Assembly: GCA_021234155.1 (NCBI GenBank)
Contig: JAJEKV010000004.1
Location: 13,668,716-13,732,715 of the forward strand
Reading direction: 5' to 3'
DNA length: 64,000 bases
From: Isoetes taiwanensis
Lineage: Eukaryota > Streptophyta > Lycopodiopsida > Isoetales > Isoetaceae
Position numbers and translations under genes: made by a program. A model generated the notes under the pieces. That model was not told the origin of the DNA and did no database searches. It saw nothing but the letters and a program-made list of their open reading frames with translations. Shown piece after piece: positions 1-11,104 of this stretch (positions are counted from its first letter, which is position 1; every line of letters begins with the position of its first letter).

Positions 1-3000
1 CTGCTCCTCGTTGTTTGACAGATGGGCATTTTAGACCCATTGATCAGTGTTGCGCCGCCTATATAAGGCGAGATAATCTAGTGTAGGGTTTTGTATAATT
101 TTGGCGCTGTCCTGGCTTCACTTTCAGGTATCAGGTATGGCTTTCTGAACTCATGGCTTCGGTTTTCTGCAATCTCTGATAAAAATATTATAAGATTGTT
201 TTAGATTGAGCTACGCCCTCATTCCGTCTTCGGTTTGGATGGAATCGAGAATCCCTGCTTGAGGAATCGGCGCCTCTATTCTAGCTTTCTCATCTACCGT
301 TTCCCATAGACTTGGGGAAATCCGGATCTGCAAAGGCGCGGCCGTTATAGAAGCTAGAATTGCGGATTTAGGGGGCCATTTCTTGTGTCGAGATTTATGC
401 ATAATTTCTGAAAAATGCTTGCCACAAAATCGCGGGGGATTTGTTGGGCGTTTTTATTTGGGTCTGTAAAGCTGCTTGAAGAGAGATTCCATAAAGAATG
501 CGGCACTCGGCGGCCTGAATCAAACAAATCTTGAGCTTAAGAGCATAAATTTGGAAACTCTTTTTTCCGCGCATAGCTTGCGGACCTATACCAAGAACAA
601 AAGCGAATCAGCTTGATGGGTACTTTGTTTCTATGCAAAGAAAACCCACATCCTAGACAAAACTCCTATTCTTTTAAAACAAAAGATCGAGTTTCTGAGA
701 GATGTAAAGCTTATTTTGCTAGAAAGGGTTTTCCGGCTCTACGCCATAGCTAAGCTTCGGATTTTGCCATTTTGCTACATCAAATTGGGGAAGAAATTGG
801 AGAAAGCGAACAAGCGGTTTGTTTGGAACCTAATGCATTAAAGGCTGCTTGAATGGATGGGTCCATAGGAACTAGGTTCAAGCCACTTTTTCTAATCTTA
901 CGCCACGATTTATGAAATAACAGTTGGCTATAGCACGCTTATGAGTCTTCTTCTTCCTTCTTAGTTCATGTTTTACTAAACTATTATTTGAATGAATTAA
1001 TACACATGCGCATTTTCGACTTTACCTTTTCTTACCATGTGTATGTTCTTACATGCGTACATGTCTTATGAAATAGTTCTTGCATGCATACATGTCTTAT
1101 GAAATAATTCAATAGTTTAATTCCTTATAGTAGAAGTAATACTTCTTGAATATGCACGGGGGGTACAAATAACCATCATTATGATAAACTAGCGTGATTT
1201 TGGCATTATTGAATATCTTTGTTTACTCATACATCAATCTCTAGAGGTGTGCTCGAACTACATAGGTCCTAGTTACAAAAAGTTGAATAATAAGTCTTTT
1301 GCCGAGTTTCTTTCACGGGATGCAAGAATTATCGGCATTTTTCCATCGTGTGTTATGATATCTTGTGTGTTTAGAATCACCAAGTTAGGCACTCGTAGGT
1401 GGCATCCCAGTATCGGGGTGCTCATCTTTTTAATTTAATAATACTTCATTTGCTGCCTATATAATCTTTGTTATGGCAATAGAAACCGAGGGGTAAGGCT
1501 AGGTCGTAACATATTGGCTGCTCTCACAATCTTCAAGCTACATCACTAGCTCAAGTAGAGCTAAATGAGTTTATTTGGCCATAGCAGCAGGCCTCTTAAA
1601 TTAGTTCACCCTTCTTCCATGGCTATGTTTTGTTTAATATCACGACATCGAAAGCTTAAGAGCGGGGCCGAGTTCCATAACAAGCGTTATTGGATATTTG
1701 TTTGCCATCGTCAACCTTAATAGCATTACAAATAACTATATAAAGCATGCAATAGCCTAGGGCTCGGCATCTTTAAATTCGTGCGTGCGAAAATATGTCA
1801 AAGCTTATAAAGGATGCAATCTAAAACATAGAATTATAGGATTAAAAATTCAAGTAGTATTTAGTTGAGTATTCATAAGATGATTTCAATTTTTCAAATT
1901 TAAATATCCAAATAAAAAACTTGCTTATTGCATATTTTGCCAAAATTTCAATATAAAGTTCAAACTAGAGACAAACTTATTTATTTGCACAATTTGCCAT
2001 AAAATCACGTGCAAATAGAGTAAAAAGTATCTTCTTATGTATGCGAGAATATTGCGTCGCGGAGTAGCTAATGCTTATCATTAACGACTTGCTTTATATT
2101 ATTGGAAACGAAAACAAAGCGGATACAAGTAAGTTGCCTTTCCGTCTATCCGATGCGTTGTGTATCATTTCATTGATTGTTTTCTTGAATAGTAGAATTT
2201 GTGGAACAATGCCTACTAGAGAAGCGACTAGCTAGTTTAAGCGAGGAGCGTAGGGAGAGAATGAGACAAAACACGAAGGCAGCTATGCTACACGGATTGA
2301 AGAGGAAAAAGAAAAGAACAACGTTTTGCAAATTTAAGTGAAGAGAATAGGAATGGAGTACGAGAGAAAAAAGGGGGCTTTATAGACAACAATTGTCTAG
2401 GCCAATAGAAGATATCTGAGATAGAAGGTAGCAACATGGGGTCTCTTGAATTGAATACGGACTCGACCATTAATGTAGATGGAGGTTCCCGGAATCTTAA
2501 TAAACATATTGTTGTAGATGCGGCGAGATTAGGCGCCGCCTTGGTCGAGAACAAGGACACTCAATTCATTGGCAAGCTTATTGCCTGACGTATGAGTTTG
2601 GCAATAAGTCAAACTTACATGATGTGCCGCGTGGAATAAGAGATGTACCTATTGCGGATCCCACTACTTAGCGTTGAGCAAGATGGATTTTGTTGTAATA
2701 GCGGGAGATGGCAATTGCCACGGTTACCCCTTTGCCCTGACATTAAATAACCTATATAACACACCCGGTTTTGATATAGAAGCCGAGAAGGTCAATAAAT
2801 TGTTTTGCTTTAGTGTGCTTTCGGAGTTGGATGATTGGATTTGTAAACTTGGATTTTCCATCATCCGTTACGATTCGAGGGTGCGCACATACCATCGACT
2901 ACTTCCCTCACGACGGACATTGGAAATCCTATACATTGGTACATCTATGATGAGTCACAGCGATACATGCGGGCCGCGAAATCGGAGGGTGCATTCAATG

Positions 3001-3838
3001 GATTGCGATTATCGGTTCAATCCTTGATCGGATAAATCCATTTATTGAAATCTGGGACTATGGGTAGCTTGCATGCCATTAGCATACATAACAATTGAAG
3101 GGTTGTTTGCAAGCAATGAGATTGCGGCCATTCCGAAGTCAATAACACGGTGACATTAGGCCTCGAATCATTGGGTTTAAGATGCGAGAATCAAGGGAAC
3201 CAACCTTTATGAGCATTCTTGATCCTATGTATGAACCACTTCAATATCCCTGTTTTACCCCATGGCACATTAGGGTGGGGGCACGAAAATGAGTACAATC
3301 TCTCGCGGTTGCAATGAGTGCAGGCGAGGTTGTTGCATGAGGATCGATTCCTCTCGGTGGGGCGCCTATGTGGGGAGTACTTGGTAGACATGTACTCGAG
3401 GGTGGAGGATGCTCGGTTAAATTACCCGAGCCAGACCTTCGAAGCGAGGAGGATACAATATGATGAGGATTATTCTGAGCGGGAGAATGATGACCAGAAT
3501 GACATAATCTTACCTGCATCATTCTTGGGGTGCAAAAGATGGTGTTCTGTACAAGTAGCGGATGCATTAGCACTCTCGAGGGCAAAAGGTCGTCCTACAC
3601 TATTCATCGATGACGGCGAACAGGTGGCACGAGATCTGGTTGCCTTAAACTGGACAAAGCGCCATATTAATCAATTGATGCCATATTATGCTTGACATTT
3701 CCATTGCAGTATTTAAGTATGTCATATGGTCAGAAAATAAGGCTAATTCATGCATTACATCTCTTGCTAGACGAGAGTGTAATTGCAAGCGCTTGAAATA
3801 TGGGACAGATTTCGAGTACTTATGAGTCGTGACTTACT
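1..3838. repeat. Left arm of a giant inverted repeat
   Basis: This arm is matched, in reverse complement, by 3989-7925 along its whole length. The first bases of the window (a TTTAGACCCATTGATCA stretch, then CCTATATAAGGCGAG) reappear inverted at 7860-7915, and the match runs to within about 150 bp of the centre. AT-rich parts such as 1800-2030 are almost identical to 5780-6010. The arm reaches the window edge, so its true outer end is unseen. Bases 1-2208 hold no recognisable gene, only AT-rich sequence with short unconvincing frames. The inner 1.5 kb is a Helitron Rep fragment. Confidence 0.93.
2209..3695 (+). pseudogene. Helitron Rep N-terminal region (left-arm copy), frames broken
   Basis: Helitron Rep/helicase proteins drive rolling-circle transposition; this is the part upstream of the HUH nuclease. 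The likely start is the ATG at 2209 (MPTRE), followed by a basic, Arg/Glu-rich tail typical of Helitron N-termini (2209-2400). A C-x2-C finger follows near 2650-2690, then a CC..GRWQLP stretch (about 2692-2722), a YHR motif near 2890, YIYDESQRYMR near 2940-2972, DPMYEPLQYP at 3221-3250 (the Helitron 'DPLxYPLLFP' motif) and, in one open frame 3318-3695, EYLVDMYSRVEDARLNY, IILPASFLG and LSRAKGRPTLFI, which match the Helitron_like_N domain. The frame shifts several times, and the mirror copy at 4131-5622 often has the opposite indel, so many breaks may be sequencing errors. No HUH nuclease motif is visible before the palindrome turns back. Confidence 0.75.
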
Positions 3839-3988
3839 AGATCGTTACTTTCGGGGCGATGGCGGATTGCATTTGCGAGTGCCTTCACGATTAACAACAT
3901 ATTAAGCGCAGCATGGCGCAAGGCCATAATGTTGGTGCCATGTTGCGGTTAATATTGATGCCATATTATCGTTGACATTTCCATTCAT
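3839..3988. other. Loop of the giant inverted repeat
   Basis: About 150 bp separates the two arms. The loop is not random: 3948-3985 repeats, in direct orientation, the arm sequence at 3668-3705 (TTGATGCCATATTAT then TTGACATTTCCATT). A third version lies inverted in the right arm. The exact turn point is blurred by indels, so the borders are approximate. Confidence 0.7.
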
Positions 3989-6900
3989 TCGTCTTGAAGT
4001 CGTCATCCATAATACTCGAAATACCCCATATTTCGCTGCAATTGCCACTGCTTTCCAGCAAAGAGATGTAATGCATGAATTAGCCTTATTTTCCTAATTA
4101 TATGACATACTTAACATCAGAATGGAAATGTCAAGCATACCATGGCATCAATTCGATTAATATGCATGCTGTTCCCAGCTAGCGGCAAATAGCCCTCAGC
4201 CACTGTTCGTCATTATCAAGATGAATAAGTAGGATCTAATCTTTGCCCTCGAGTGCTAATGCATCCATTTGTACGTAACACCATCTTTTGCACCCCAAGA
4301 ATGATGCAAGATTATAATATTCTTCGTCATCACCCTCCCGCCGTAATAATCCTCATCATATTGTATCCTCCTCGCTTTTTGGTGGCGTCAAGTAATTTAA
4401 CCAAGGCATCCTCCACCCTCGAGTGCATGTCTACCAAGTACTCCCCACATAGGCGGCCCAGGTGGAGGAATCGATCCTCATGCAACAACACCATACCGTA
4501 CCATTGCACCGGGTGATTGTACCTTCCATTTTCGTGTCCCTGACCTAATGTGCCAAGTGTGGGTAAAACGAGGGATATTGAAGTGGTTTCATTGTGGGAT
4601 CAAGAATACCTATAAAGGTTGGTTCCCTTGCCGCATTCTTAAACCAACATTCGAGGCGAAATGTCGTACCGCAGTTATTGACTTCGGCAATGGCCGTGAA
4701 ATCATTGCAACAACCCTTCAATGGTGCATGTATGCTAATGGCATCGCCAAGCTACCCATAGTCCGGAGATTTCGAATAAATGGATTTATCGATCTGGCGA
4801 TTGAACCGATAATCGCATCCATTGGAATGCACCCTCCGATTACTGCATGTATGCGTTGTGACTCATCATAAGATGTACCAATGTATAGGATTTCAAATGT
4901 CCGTCGTAGAGGATTGAACGATGGTATGTGCGACCAGAAAATCGTCGTAGCGGATGATGGAAAATCCAAGTTTACAAATCCAATCGTCAACTCCGGAGCA
5001 ATAAGCAAAACAATTTATTGACACTTTCTGGCTTCTATGTCAAAACCCGGGTGTGTTATATAGGTTATTTAATCTTTGGGGGCAAAGGGGGGTAACCGTG
5101 TGGCAATTGCCATCTCCCGTTATTACAACAAAATCCATCTTGCTCAACGTTAAGTAGTGGGATCGGCAATAGGTACATCTCTTATTCCACGTGCACATCA
5201 TGTAAGTTTGACTTATTGCCAAACTCATACCGTCGTGGGTACAAGCACGAATAATGAAATTGAGTGTCCTTGTTGCGGACCTGCGTGGCGCTAATCTCGT
5301 CACATCTACAACAATATGTTTATTAAGATTAAGGAACCTCCATCTACATTAATGGTCGAAGTCCGGATTATTCAATTCAGATGACCCTATGTTCCTACCT
5401 TCTATACGTATATCTTCTATTGGCCTAGACAATTGTTGTCTATAAAGCTCCCTTTTCTCTCTCGTACTCCATTCCTATTCTCTTCACTTAAATTTGCAAA
5501 GCGTTGTCTCTTCTTTCTCTTTCCTCTTCAATCGCGGTGTAGCATGGCGTTCTTCGTGCTCTTTGTCTCATTCTCTCCCTCGTTCCTCGAGTTAAACTAG
5601 CTAGTCGCTCTCTAGTAGGCATTGTTCCATAAATTCTACTATTCAAGAAAACAATCAATGAAATCGGATAGACGTGAAAGGCAACTTACTTGTATAAAGC
5701 TTTGTTTTTCGTGTTCCAATAATATAAAACAAGTCGTTAATGATAAGCATTAGCTACTCGATCGTAATATTCTGCACACATAAAAGATACTTTTTTACTC
5801 TATTTGCGTGATTTTATGGCAAATTGTGCAAATAAATAAGTTTGTCTCTAGTTTGGAACTTTATATTGAAATTTTGGCAAAATATGCAATAAGCAAGTTT
5901 TTTATTTGGATATTTAAATTTGAAAAATTGAAATCATCTTATGAATACTCGAACTAAATACTACTTGAATTTTTAATCCTATAATTCTATGTTTTAGATT
6001 GCATCCTTTATAACATATTTTCGCACGCACGAATTTAAAGATGCCGAGCCCTAGGCTATTGCATGCTTTATATAGTTATTTGTACGTTATTAAGGTTGAC
6101 GATGGCAAACAAATATCCAATAACGTTGTTATGGAACTAAAATCCCTGTTCTTAAGCTTTCCAGATCTTTGCATATTAAAAAAAACATAGCCATGGAAGA
6201 AGGGTGAACTAATTTAAGAGGCTCAAGCGGCTATGGCCAAATAAAACTCATTTAGCTCTACTTGAGCTAGTGATGTAGCTTGAAGATTGTGAGAGCAGTT
6301 TCTCAATATGTTACGACCTAGCCTTACCCCTGTGGTTTCTATTGCCATAACAGCATTATATAGGCAGCAGTATGAAGTATTATTAAATTAAAAAGATGAG
6401 CACCCTGGATACTGGGGATGCCACCTACGGAGTGCCTAACTTGGTGATTCTAAACACACAAGATATCATCTTTGCCGCGATGGAAAAATGCCGATAATTC
6501 TTGCATCCCGAAAGAAAGCTTTGGCTGACAAAGACTTATTATTCAACTTTTGTAACTAGGACCTATGTAGTTCGAGCACACCTCTAGAGATTGATGTATG
6601 AGTAAACAAAGATATTCAATAATGCCAAAATCACGCTAGTTTATCATACGATGGTTATTTGTACCCCCTCGGGCATATTCAAAGTATTACTTCTACTATA
6701 AGGAATTAAACTATTGAATTATTTCATAAGACATGTATGCATGCAAGAACTATTTCATAAGACATGTACGCATGTAAGAACATACACATGGTAAGAAAAA
6801 GGTAAAGTCAGAAAATGCAGACAGGTATTAATTCATTCAAATAATAGTTTAGTAAAAACATGAACTAAGAAGGAAGAAGAAGATTGGGGGCTATAAATAG

Positions 6901-7925
6901 CTGTTATTTCATAAATCGTGGCGGAAGATTAGAAAAAGTGGCTTGAACCTGGTTTGTGATGGACCCATCCATTCAAGCAGTCTTTAATGCATTAGGGTTC
7001 CAACTTGAAGCTTTGTTGGGTTTCTCCAATTTCTTCCCCAATTTGATGTAGCAGCCAAAAACCGAGCTTAGCTATGGCGGTAGGCGGAAACCCTTTCTAG
7101 CAGCGTAAGCTTTACATCTCTGTAAACTCTCGATCTTTGTTTTAAAAGAATAGGAGTTTTGTCTAGGATGTGGGTTTTCTTTGCATAGAAACAAAGTACC
7201 CATCAAGCTGATTCGTTTTGTTCTTGGTATAGGGTCCGCAAGCTATCGCGAAAAAAAGAGTTTCAAATTTATGCTCTTAAGCTCGAAGATTTGTTTGATT
7301 CAGGCCGTCAGAGTGCCGCATTCTTTATGGAATCTCTCTTTCAAGCAGTTTCTACAGGACCCAAATAAAAAAACGGCCCAACAAATCCCCTGCATTTTGT
7401 GGCAAGCATTTTTAAATTATGCATAAATCTCGACACAAGAAATGGCTAAATCTGCAATTCTAGCTTTCTATAGCGGCTGTGCCTTTGCAGGATCGGATTT
7501 CCCCAAGTCTATGGAATTTGCCCAAATCGGCACGACCCGAGGAAGCCAAAAAGGTGAAAGATCCACGAAATTAGGTGTAGCTCTAGCGGAGGAGATTTAC
7601 CAAAGAGGCGACAATTGGGTAGTGCGGATTTATGAAACGTAGATGAGAAAGCTAGAATAGAGGCCCCGGAACTGCAAGCAGGGATTCTGATTCCATCAAG
7701 CCGGAAGACGGAATGAGGGCGACTCTGAATCTAAAACAATCTTATAATATTTTTATCGGAGAGTTTGAAGCCGAAGCCATGAGTTGAGAAAGCCATACGA
7801 CGATGCACGAAAGTGAAGCGGGGCGGCGCCAAAATTATACAAAACCCTACACTAGATTATCTCGCCTTATATAGGCGGTATGATCAATGGGTCTAAAATG
7901 CCCATCGTCAAACAACGAGGGGCGG
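3989..7925. repeat. Right arm of the giant inverted repeat
   Basis: This is the reverse complement of 1-3838 with scattered mismatches and small indels. At the outer end the two arms read CTGCTCCTCG against CGAGGGGCGG, a typical CAG/CGG discrepancy, and the similarity may go on beyond the window on the left. Bases 5623-7925 mirror the AT-rich leader and hold no recognisable gene; the frame at 7442-7642 has no family resemblance I can name. Confidence 0.93.
4131..5622 (-). pseudogene. Helitron Rep N-terminal region (right-arm copy), frames broken
   Basis: This is the mirror copy of the fragment at 2209-3695, read on the minus strand from the ATG at 5620-5622 (MPTRERLASL, cleaner here than in the left arm). 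The C-x2-C finger and CC.NGRWQLP lie near 5095-5190, the YIYDESQ region near 4850-4910, the DPLxYP-type motif near 4570-4600 and the EYLVDMYSR region near 4400-4450. The frame is interrupted at different places from the left copy. Together the two copies face each other across the palindrome centre. Both stop before the HUH nuclease and helicase. Confidence 0.72.
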
Positions 7926-8087
7926 ATGGCTGATTCAAACTTATCTGGCGAAGCCGGATCTCGGTAGTGGCGATTGCCCAAAATATCCAAACGGTGAAGC
8001 ACGCACCTTGTTTATCGACGGTCGAGATGAATGCCTCGGCGCGTCGAAACTATAGGCATTATATATGTTAAGATATCTGAGATGAAC

Positions 8088-9423
8088 TAGAACAGCCTCA
8101 AAGTAGACAACCAATATTAAGTAAATGGCAAAGGCTGGCGGGAAAAACTTTAAGTCCTCAATTGCATATGCTTATTAATCACGAGGAAACAAGAATATAG
8201 TGCTACCATGTGGCTGCTTGACACTCCTTGACTCTCAATACCGGGGCGAAGGCGCACATTCGCTTTTCCAAATCCCTGTTGTAGAAAATAACATAGGTCT
8301 ACATTCATTGCTAGAGCGAGATTAGGGGGCGACTCAACTTCTTAGTGTAGCAAAGGCTATAATTTGGGACGAATTCCCAATGGCCAACAAAGCGATGATA
8401 AGCTGGCGCACAACTGTTGCAACAATTATGTGGAAACAATTTACCATTTGGGGAAAGCATTTTATAGGTTACGGAGATTTTAGACAAATAGGACCCATCG
8501 TGAAAGGAGGAGGTAAAAGCTGCTTTGCTATTAATGCATCCATAAAATCATCATCGTTATGGCAAACATTTCATGTCTTGAAGTTAGAACAACCAATCTG
8601 AAATCACGGGGAGATCCACGAACTCATGCGGTATGTCGATAACATAGGGGAAAGCGGGAGGAGACAACGGTCTCTCTAGACATATTCAATACGACTATTG
8701 AAATTGCGGATCTGAGAAAACTTTTGTACCCATCACGAAGTCTTGAGGAATCCAACAGAATGTGAGAACAAGAGCATTTTGTCGTCGATTAACAAACGCG
8801 CCACTGATTTCAACGGTATTATATTGGACAAGGTTCTAACCAAGGTAAGAATACTATAGCCATGATCACATTCGGGGAACAAGGCGAACCCATTCATGAC
8901 CATCCCTATGCAGCGTCAGTTTTTACGAATAACTTCACCCACTCGGCATCCCTAACCATAAACTCAATCTCAAAGTAGGAACAATATGCCACATTATGAA
9001 ATGACTTGACACAGAAAAGGGCCTCGTGAAAAACGCAAGAGTAATGATCACGTCAATGCATGACAGGTTCGTAATGGTAAAAGTATTAGCAGCAGCAAAT
9101 GATTGTATATACCCAATTTCGAGGACCGACTTCTTCTACCAACGGAGCGGGCCATGGAGAACGGGCCATGGACCATACCACGGGGCGTCAACTACCATTA
9201 CGGCTAGCATACTCCACCACCTTTAATAGCTATCGTCTACAAAGGGGACTAACATTAGGGCATCCGCGTCGTCCTTGACCTCCGTACAAATGTATTTGCC
9301 CACGGGCAATTATATACAGCGCTCACGCGTATACGGAAGAGGCAAGACGTGCTAATCCTTTTATCTCCAGAGAATACAACAAAGCGTACTGCAAACGTCG
9401 TCTACAAGGAATTTCTCTGCTGA
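8088..9423 (+). pseudogene. Helitron Pif1-type helicase domain, frames broken
   Basis: This is the C-terminal helicase half of a Helitron Rep/helicase, which unwinds DNA during rolling-circle transposition. Visible in order: a decayed Walker A region (AGGKNFKSSIAYAY, 8134-8175), NIVLPCG and AHSLFQIPVVENNIG (8200-8300), a Walker B region IIWDEFPMANKAM (8355-8395), GDFRQIGPIV (8472-8502), INASIKSSSLWQTFHVLKLE (8530-8590), a GIPNHKLNLKVGT block near 8950-8990, an 'A..TT..' block near 9190-9230, and VFAHGQLYTALTRIR near 9293-9340, the last helicase motif. The frame ends NVVYKEFLC then TGA at 9421-9423, the usual end of plant Helitron proteins. At least four frameshifts or stops interrupt it. The segment upstream is the palindrome arm, not the rest of Rep, so the gene is rearranged. 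7926-8087 holds nothing I recognise. Confidence 0.8.
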
Positions 9424-9905
9424 AAAAGGTACTCTTTCTCTACCCATTTTCTAAATAGGTGCATCCTCTTTATTCTTTTTTCACAATAACATGGCCAAAA
9501 CCACTAGAAGTGAAAGATATGTTTTTTCCTCAATCGTCTTCTATGCAAGACACTACATTTATGAGAGTTGGAGTTTAGATAAGGTACGTTCTCCACTAAT
9601 GGTTCTACTACTATCTATCTATCTATTCTGTAAAAAAGAAAAAGAAAAAAAAGAAACTCTCTCTTGCCTGCCTGTATACGGAAGAGACAAGACGTGCTAA
9701 TCCTTTTATCTCCAGAGAATACAACAAAGCGTACTGAGAATGTCGTCTACAAGGAAATTCTCTACTGAAAAAGGTACTCTTTCTCTACCCATTTTCTAAA
9801 TGGATACATCCTCTACTAATGGAGTTTAGATAAGGTACGTTCTCTACTAATGTTTTTCCTGTAAGAAAAAGAAAAGGAAAAAAAGGAACTTTCTCTTGCC
9901 TGCCC
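9326..9905. repeat. Tandem duplication of the helicase 3' end
   Basis: 9326-9669 and 9670-9905 are two copies of one block (period about 344 bp, the second shortened internally). Each begins with TATACGGAAGAG, contains the end of the helicase frame (VLILLSPENTTKRT, then VVYKE and a stop at 9421 and again near 9767), then TAGATAAGGTACGTTCTC and an A/G-rich stretch, and ends CTCTTGCCTGCC. The second copy lacks roughly 90 bp that in the first copy carries a short open frame from 9491 with no recognisable family. Confidence 0.8.
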
Positions 9906-10280
9906 GTATGATAGATGGCCTGCTGTTCAATTACCATGGGTTACCCCTCATCCATTTCTATGATGTTAAATGAAAACAATGTCCATTGCGATGGAAGCCT
10001 AGTGGTCAAGCCATTGATGTTGGGTGACCCCCATCTAGGCTCAAAACCCGGCTGACCATTGGTGGTGCATTAAAAAAAAAAAAAGAGAGAGATGTTCATC
10101 GCGGTGAAAGTCTAGTGGTCAAGCCATTGGTTATGGGCGACCCCCACCCAGGCCCAAAACCCACTGATTATCATCGGATGATTACAAATAATGACAAAAA
10201 ATGAAAGAAATCCAAATCATAGCAGTCTAATGGTGGGAATCTCGTGGCCATCGATCATAGCACCCATCTATCATACGGGC
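9902..10280. mobile_element. Small element with 17-bp terminal inverted repeats (MITE-like)
   Basis: GCCCGTATGATAGATGG at 9902-9918 is matched exactly, inverted, at 10264-10280, defining a 379-bp unit without coding capacity. No target-site duplication is clear: the left flank is the end of the helicase tail repeat and the right flank is ACAGAACACA. The body consists of two SINE-like units. It could be a short DNA transposon into which SINEs inserted, or a chance pairing of a flanking sequence. Confidence 0.5.
9978..10195 (+). repeat. Two tandem SINE-like (tRNA-derived) units
   Basis: Two related units occupy about 9978-10085 and 10090-10195. Each has CTAGTGGTCAAGCCATTG, which resembles a pol III A box in a tRNA-like context, followed about 35 bp later by AGGCTCAAAACCC or AGGCCCAAAACCC, resembling a B box. 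The first unit ends in an A-run (10071-10083) followed by GAGAGAGA, like a retroposon tail. The units are too degenerate to be functional tRNA genes. An assignment to tRNA-derived SINEs is inference from the two boxes and the A-tail. Confidence 0.45.
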
Positions 10281-10400
10281 ACAGAACACACGGTAATAAT
10301 ACGGGTTCAACTCCCGAATGTTCTCTAATTGTGTTCTTAAATTGATACATACAACTCTAGCAGTTCTAGCATCCCTGGAACTCACACCAAGTGAATAAAG

Positions 10401-10441
10401 AGAAATGTTCGCGGCGGCCTTGGCCGCCGCGATAAATTTCT
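10401..10441. other. Strong GC hairpin in AT-rich surroundings
   Basis: CGCGGCGGCC (10410-10419) is followed after TT by its exact inverted copy GGCCGCCGCG (10422-10431). Outside a small internal loop the flanks AGAAAT (10401-10406) and ATTTCT (10436-10441) pair as well. A CTAA occurs at 10449-10452. Helitrons end in a short GC-rich hairpin shortly before CTRR, so this may be a Helitron 3' terminus about 1 kb after the helicase. However, the spacing (17 nt) is longer than usual and the following base is A rather than T. Confidence 0.5.
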
Positions 10442-10811
10442 TGTATATCTAAATAAAGTTAGATTAAGATTAGAACCATATCTTTAGAGCAACAATATCT
10501 CATCGACCCCTTTAAATATCAATGGTCCATTTAATCCTTCAACTTTGATCTTTATGAGCTACTTTGCTCTGCATGATGAATAATCATGCCATTCCACTTG
10601 ACTTTGATATGATTAACCTTCAATATTCAAATTCATTACTTATCCATAGTCGGTTATACTCTTGGTGATAATTACTCTCTCCCTTTACGTGTTATATATG
10701 TGGTGGATAGTGCTCGATGGATGTTTTTCTTCCTTTGGGTTTTGAGCCCCCTATGTACTCTTTGTGTTCTTTTGAGTAATAAAGGTCCACGTTCATTTAA
10801 AAAAAAAAAAG
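10442..10811 (+). mobile_element. Retroposon 3' end with poly(A)
   Basis: A non-coding AT-rich stretch ends with TTTTGAGCCCCCTATGTACTC, a GTAATAAAGG polyadenylation-type signal (AATAAA at 10778-10783) and a pure A-run at 10799-10811. This is the usual look of a LINE or retrocopy 3' untranslated end on the plus strand. No coding region of the element could be recognised upstream. 10812-11104 is AT-rich and shows nothing else. Confidence 0.45.
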
Positions 10812-11104
10812 TTTTCCAAGTCTCTGGCTGAGATTGTATGTACTAATCTATATTTCTTTAATAATAGGATGATCTATATGTTTTGGGCCATTATTTGGCA
10901 CAACTTTGAATTATAAACTCAACATTGAGAAGTGATAAAAGAGGTGTAGTGCAATAAGAAATGGATTAACAATAATGATTTTCTAATATAATGAATTATG
11001 AAGCGGGATTGTCATATTAAATTTTTTTTGTCCTTTGGGCACTTGTTCTCTTGAATATTGGAACCCACTCTTATCTTTATATAATGGACACATACCCCAT
11101 CTTA

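Noticed and set aside
2674-3027. Possible OTU-type cysteine protease (reading DGNC)
   Set aside because: The neighbouring frame gives CC..GRWQLP and YIYDESQ, which fit the Helitron Rep N-terminus much better; DGNC is a frame coincidence and no catalytic His region follows.
9978-10195. tRNA genes
   Set aside because: Only A- and B-box-like words are present. No cloverleaf or acceptor stem could be drawn, and an A-tail points to SINE-like units.
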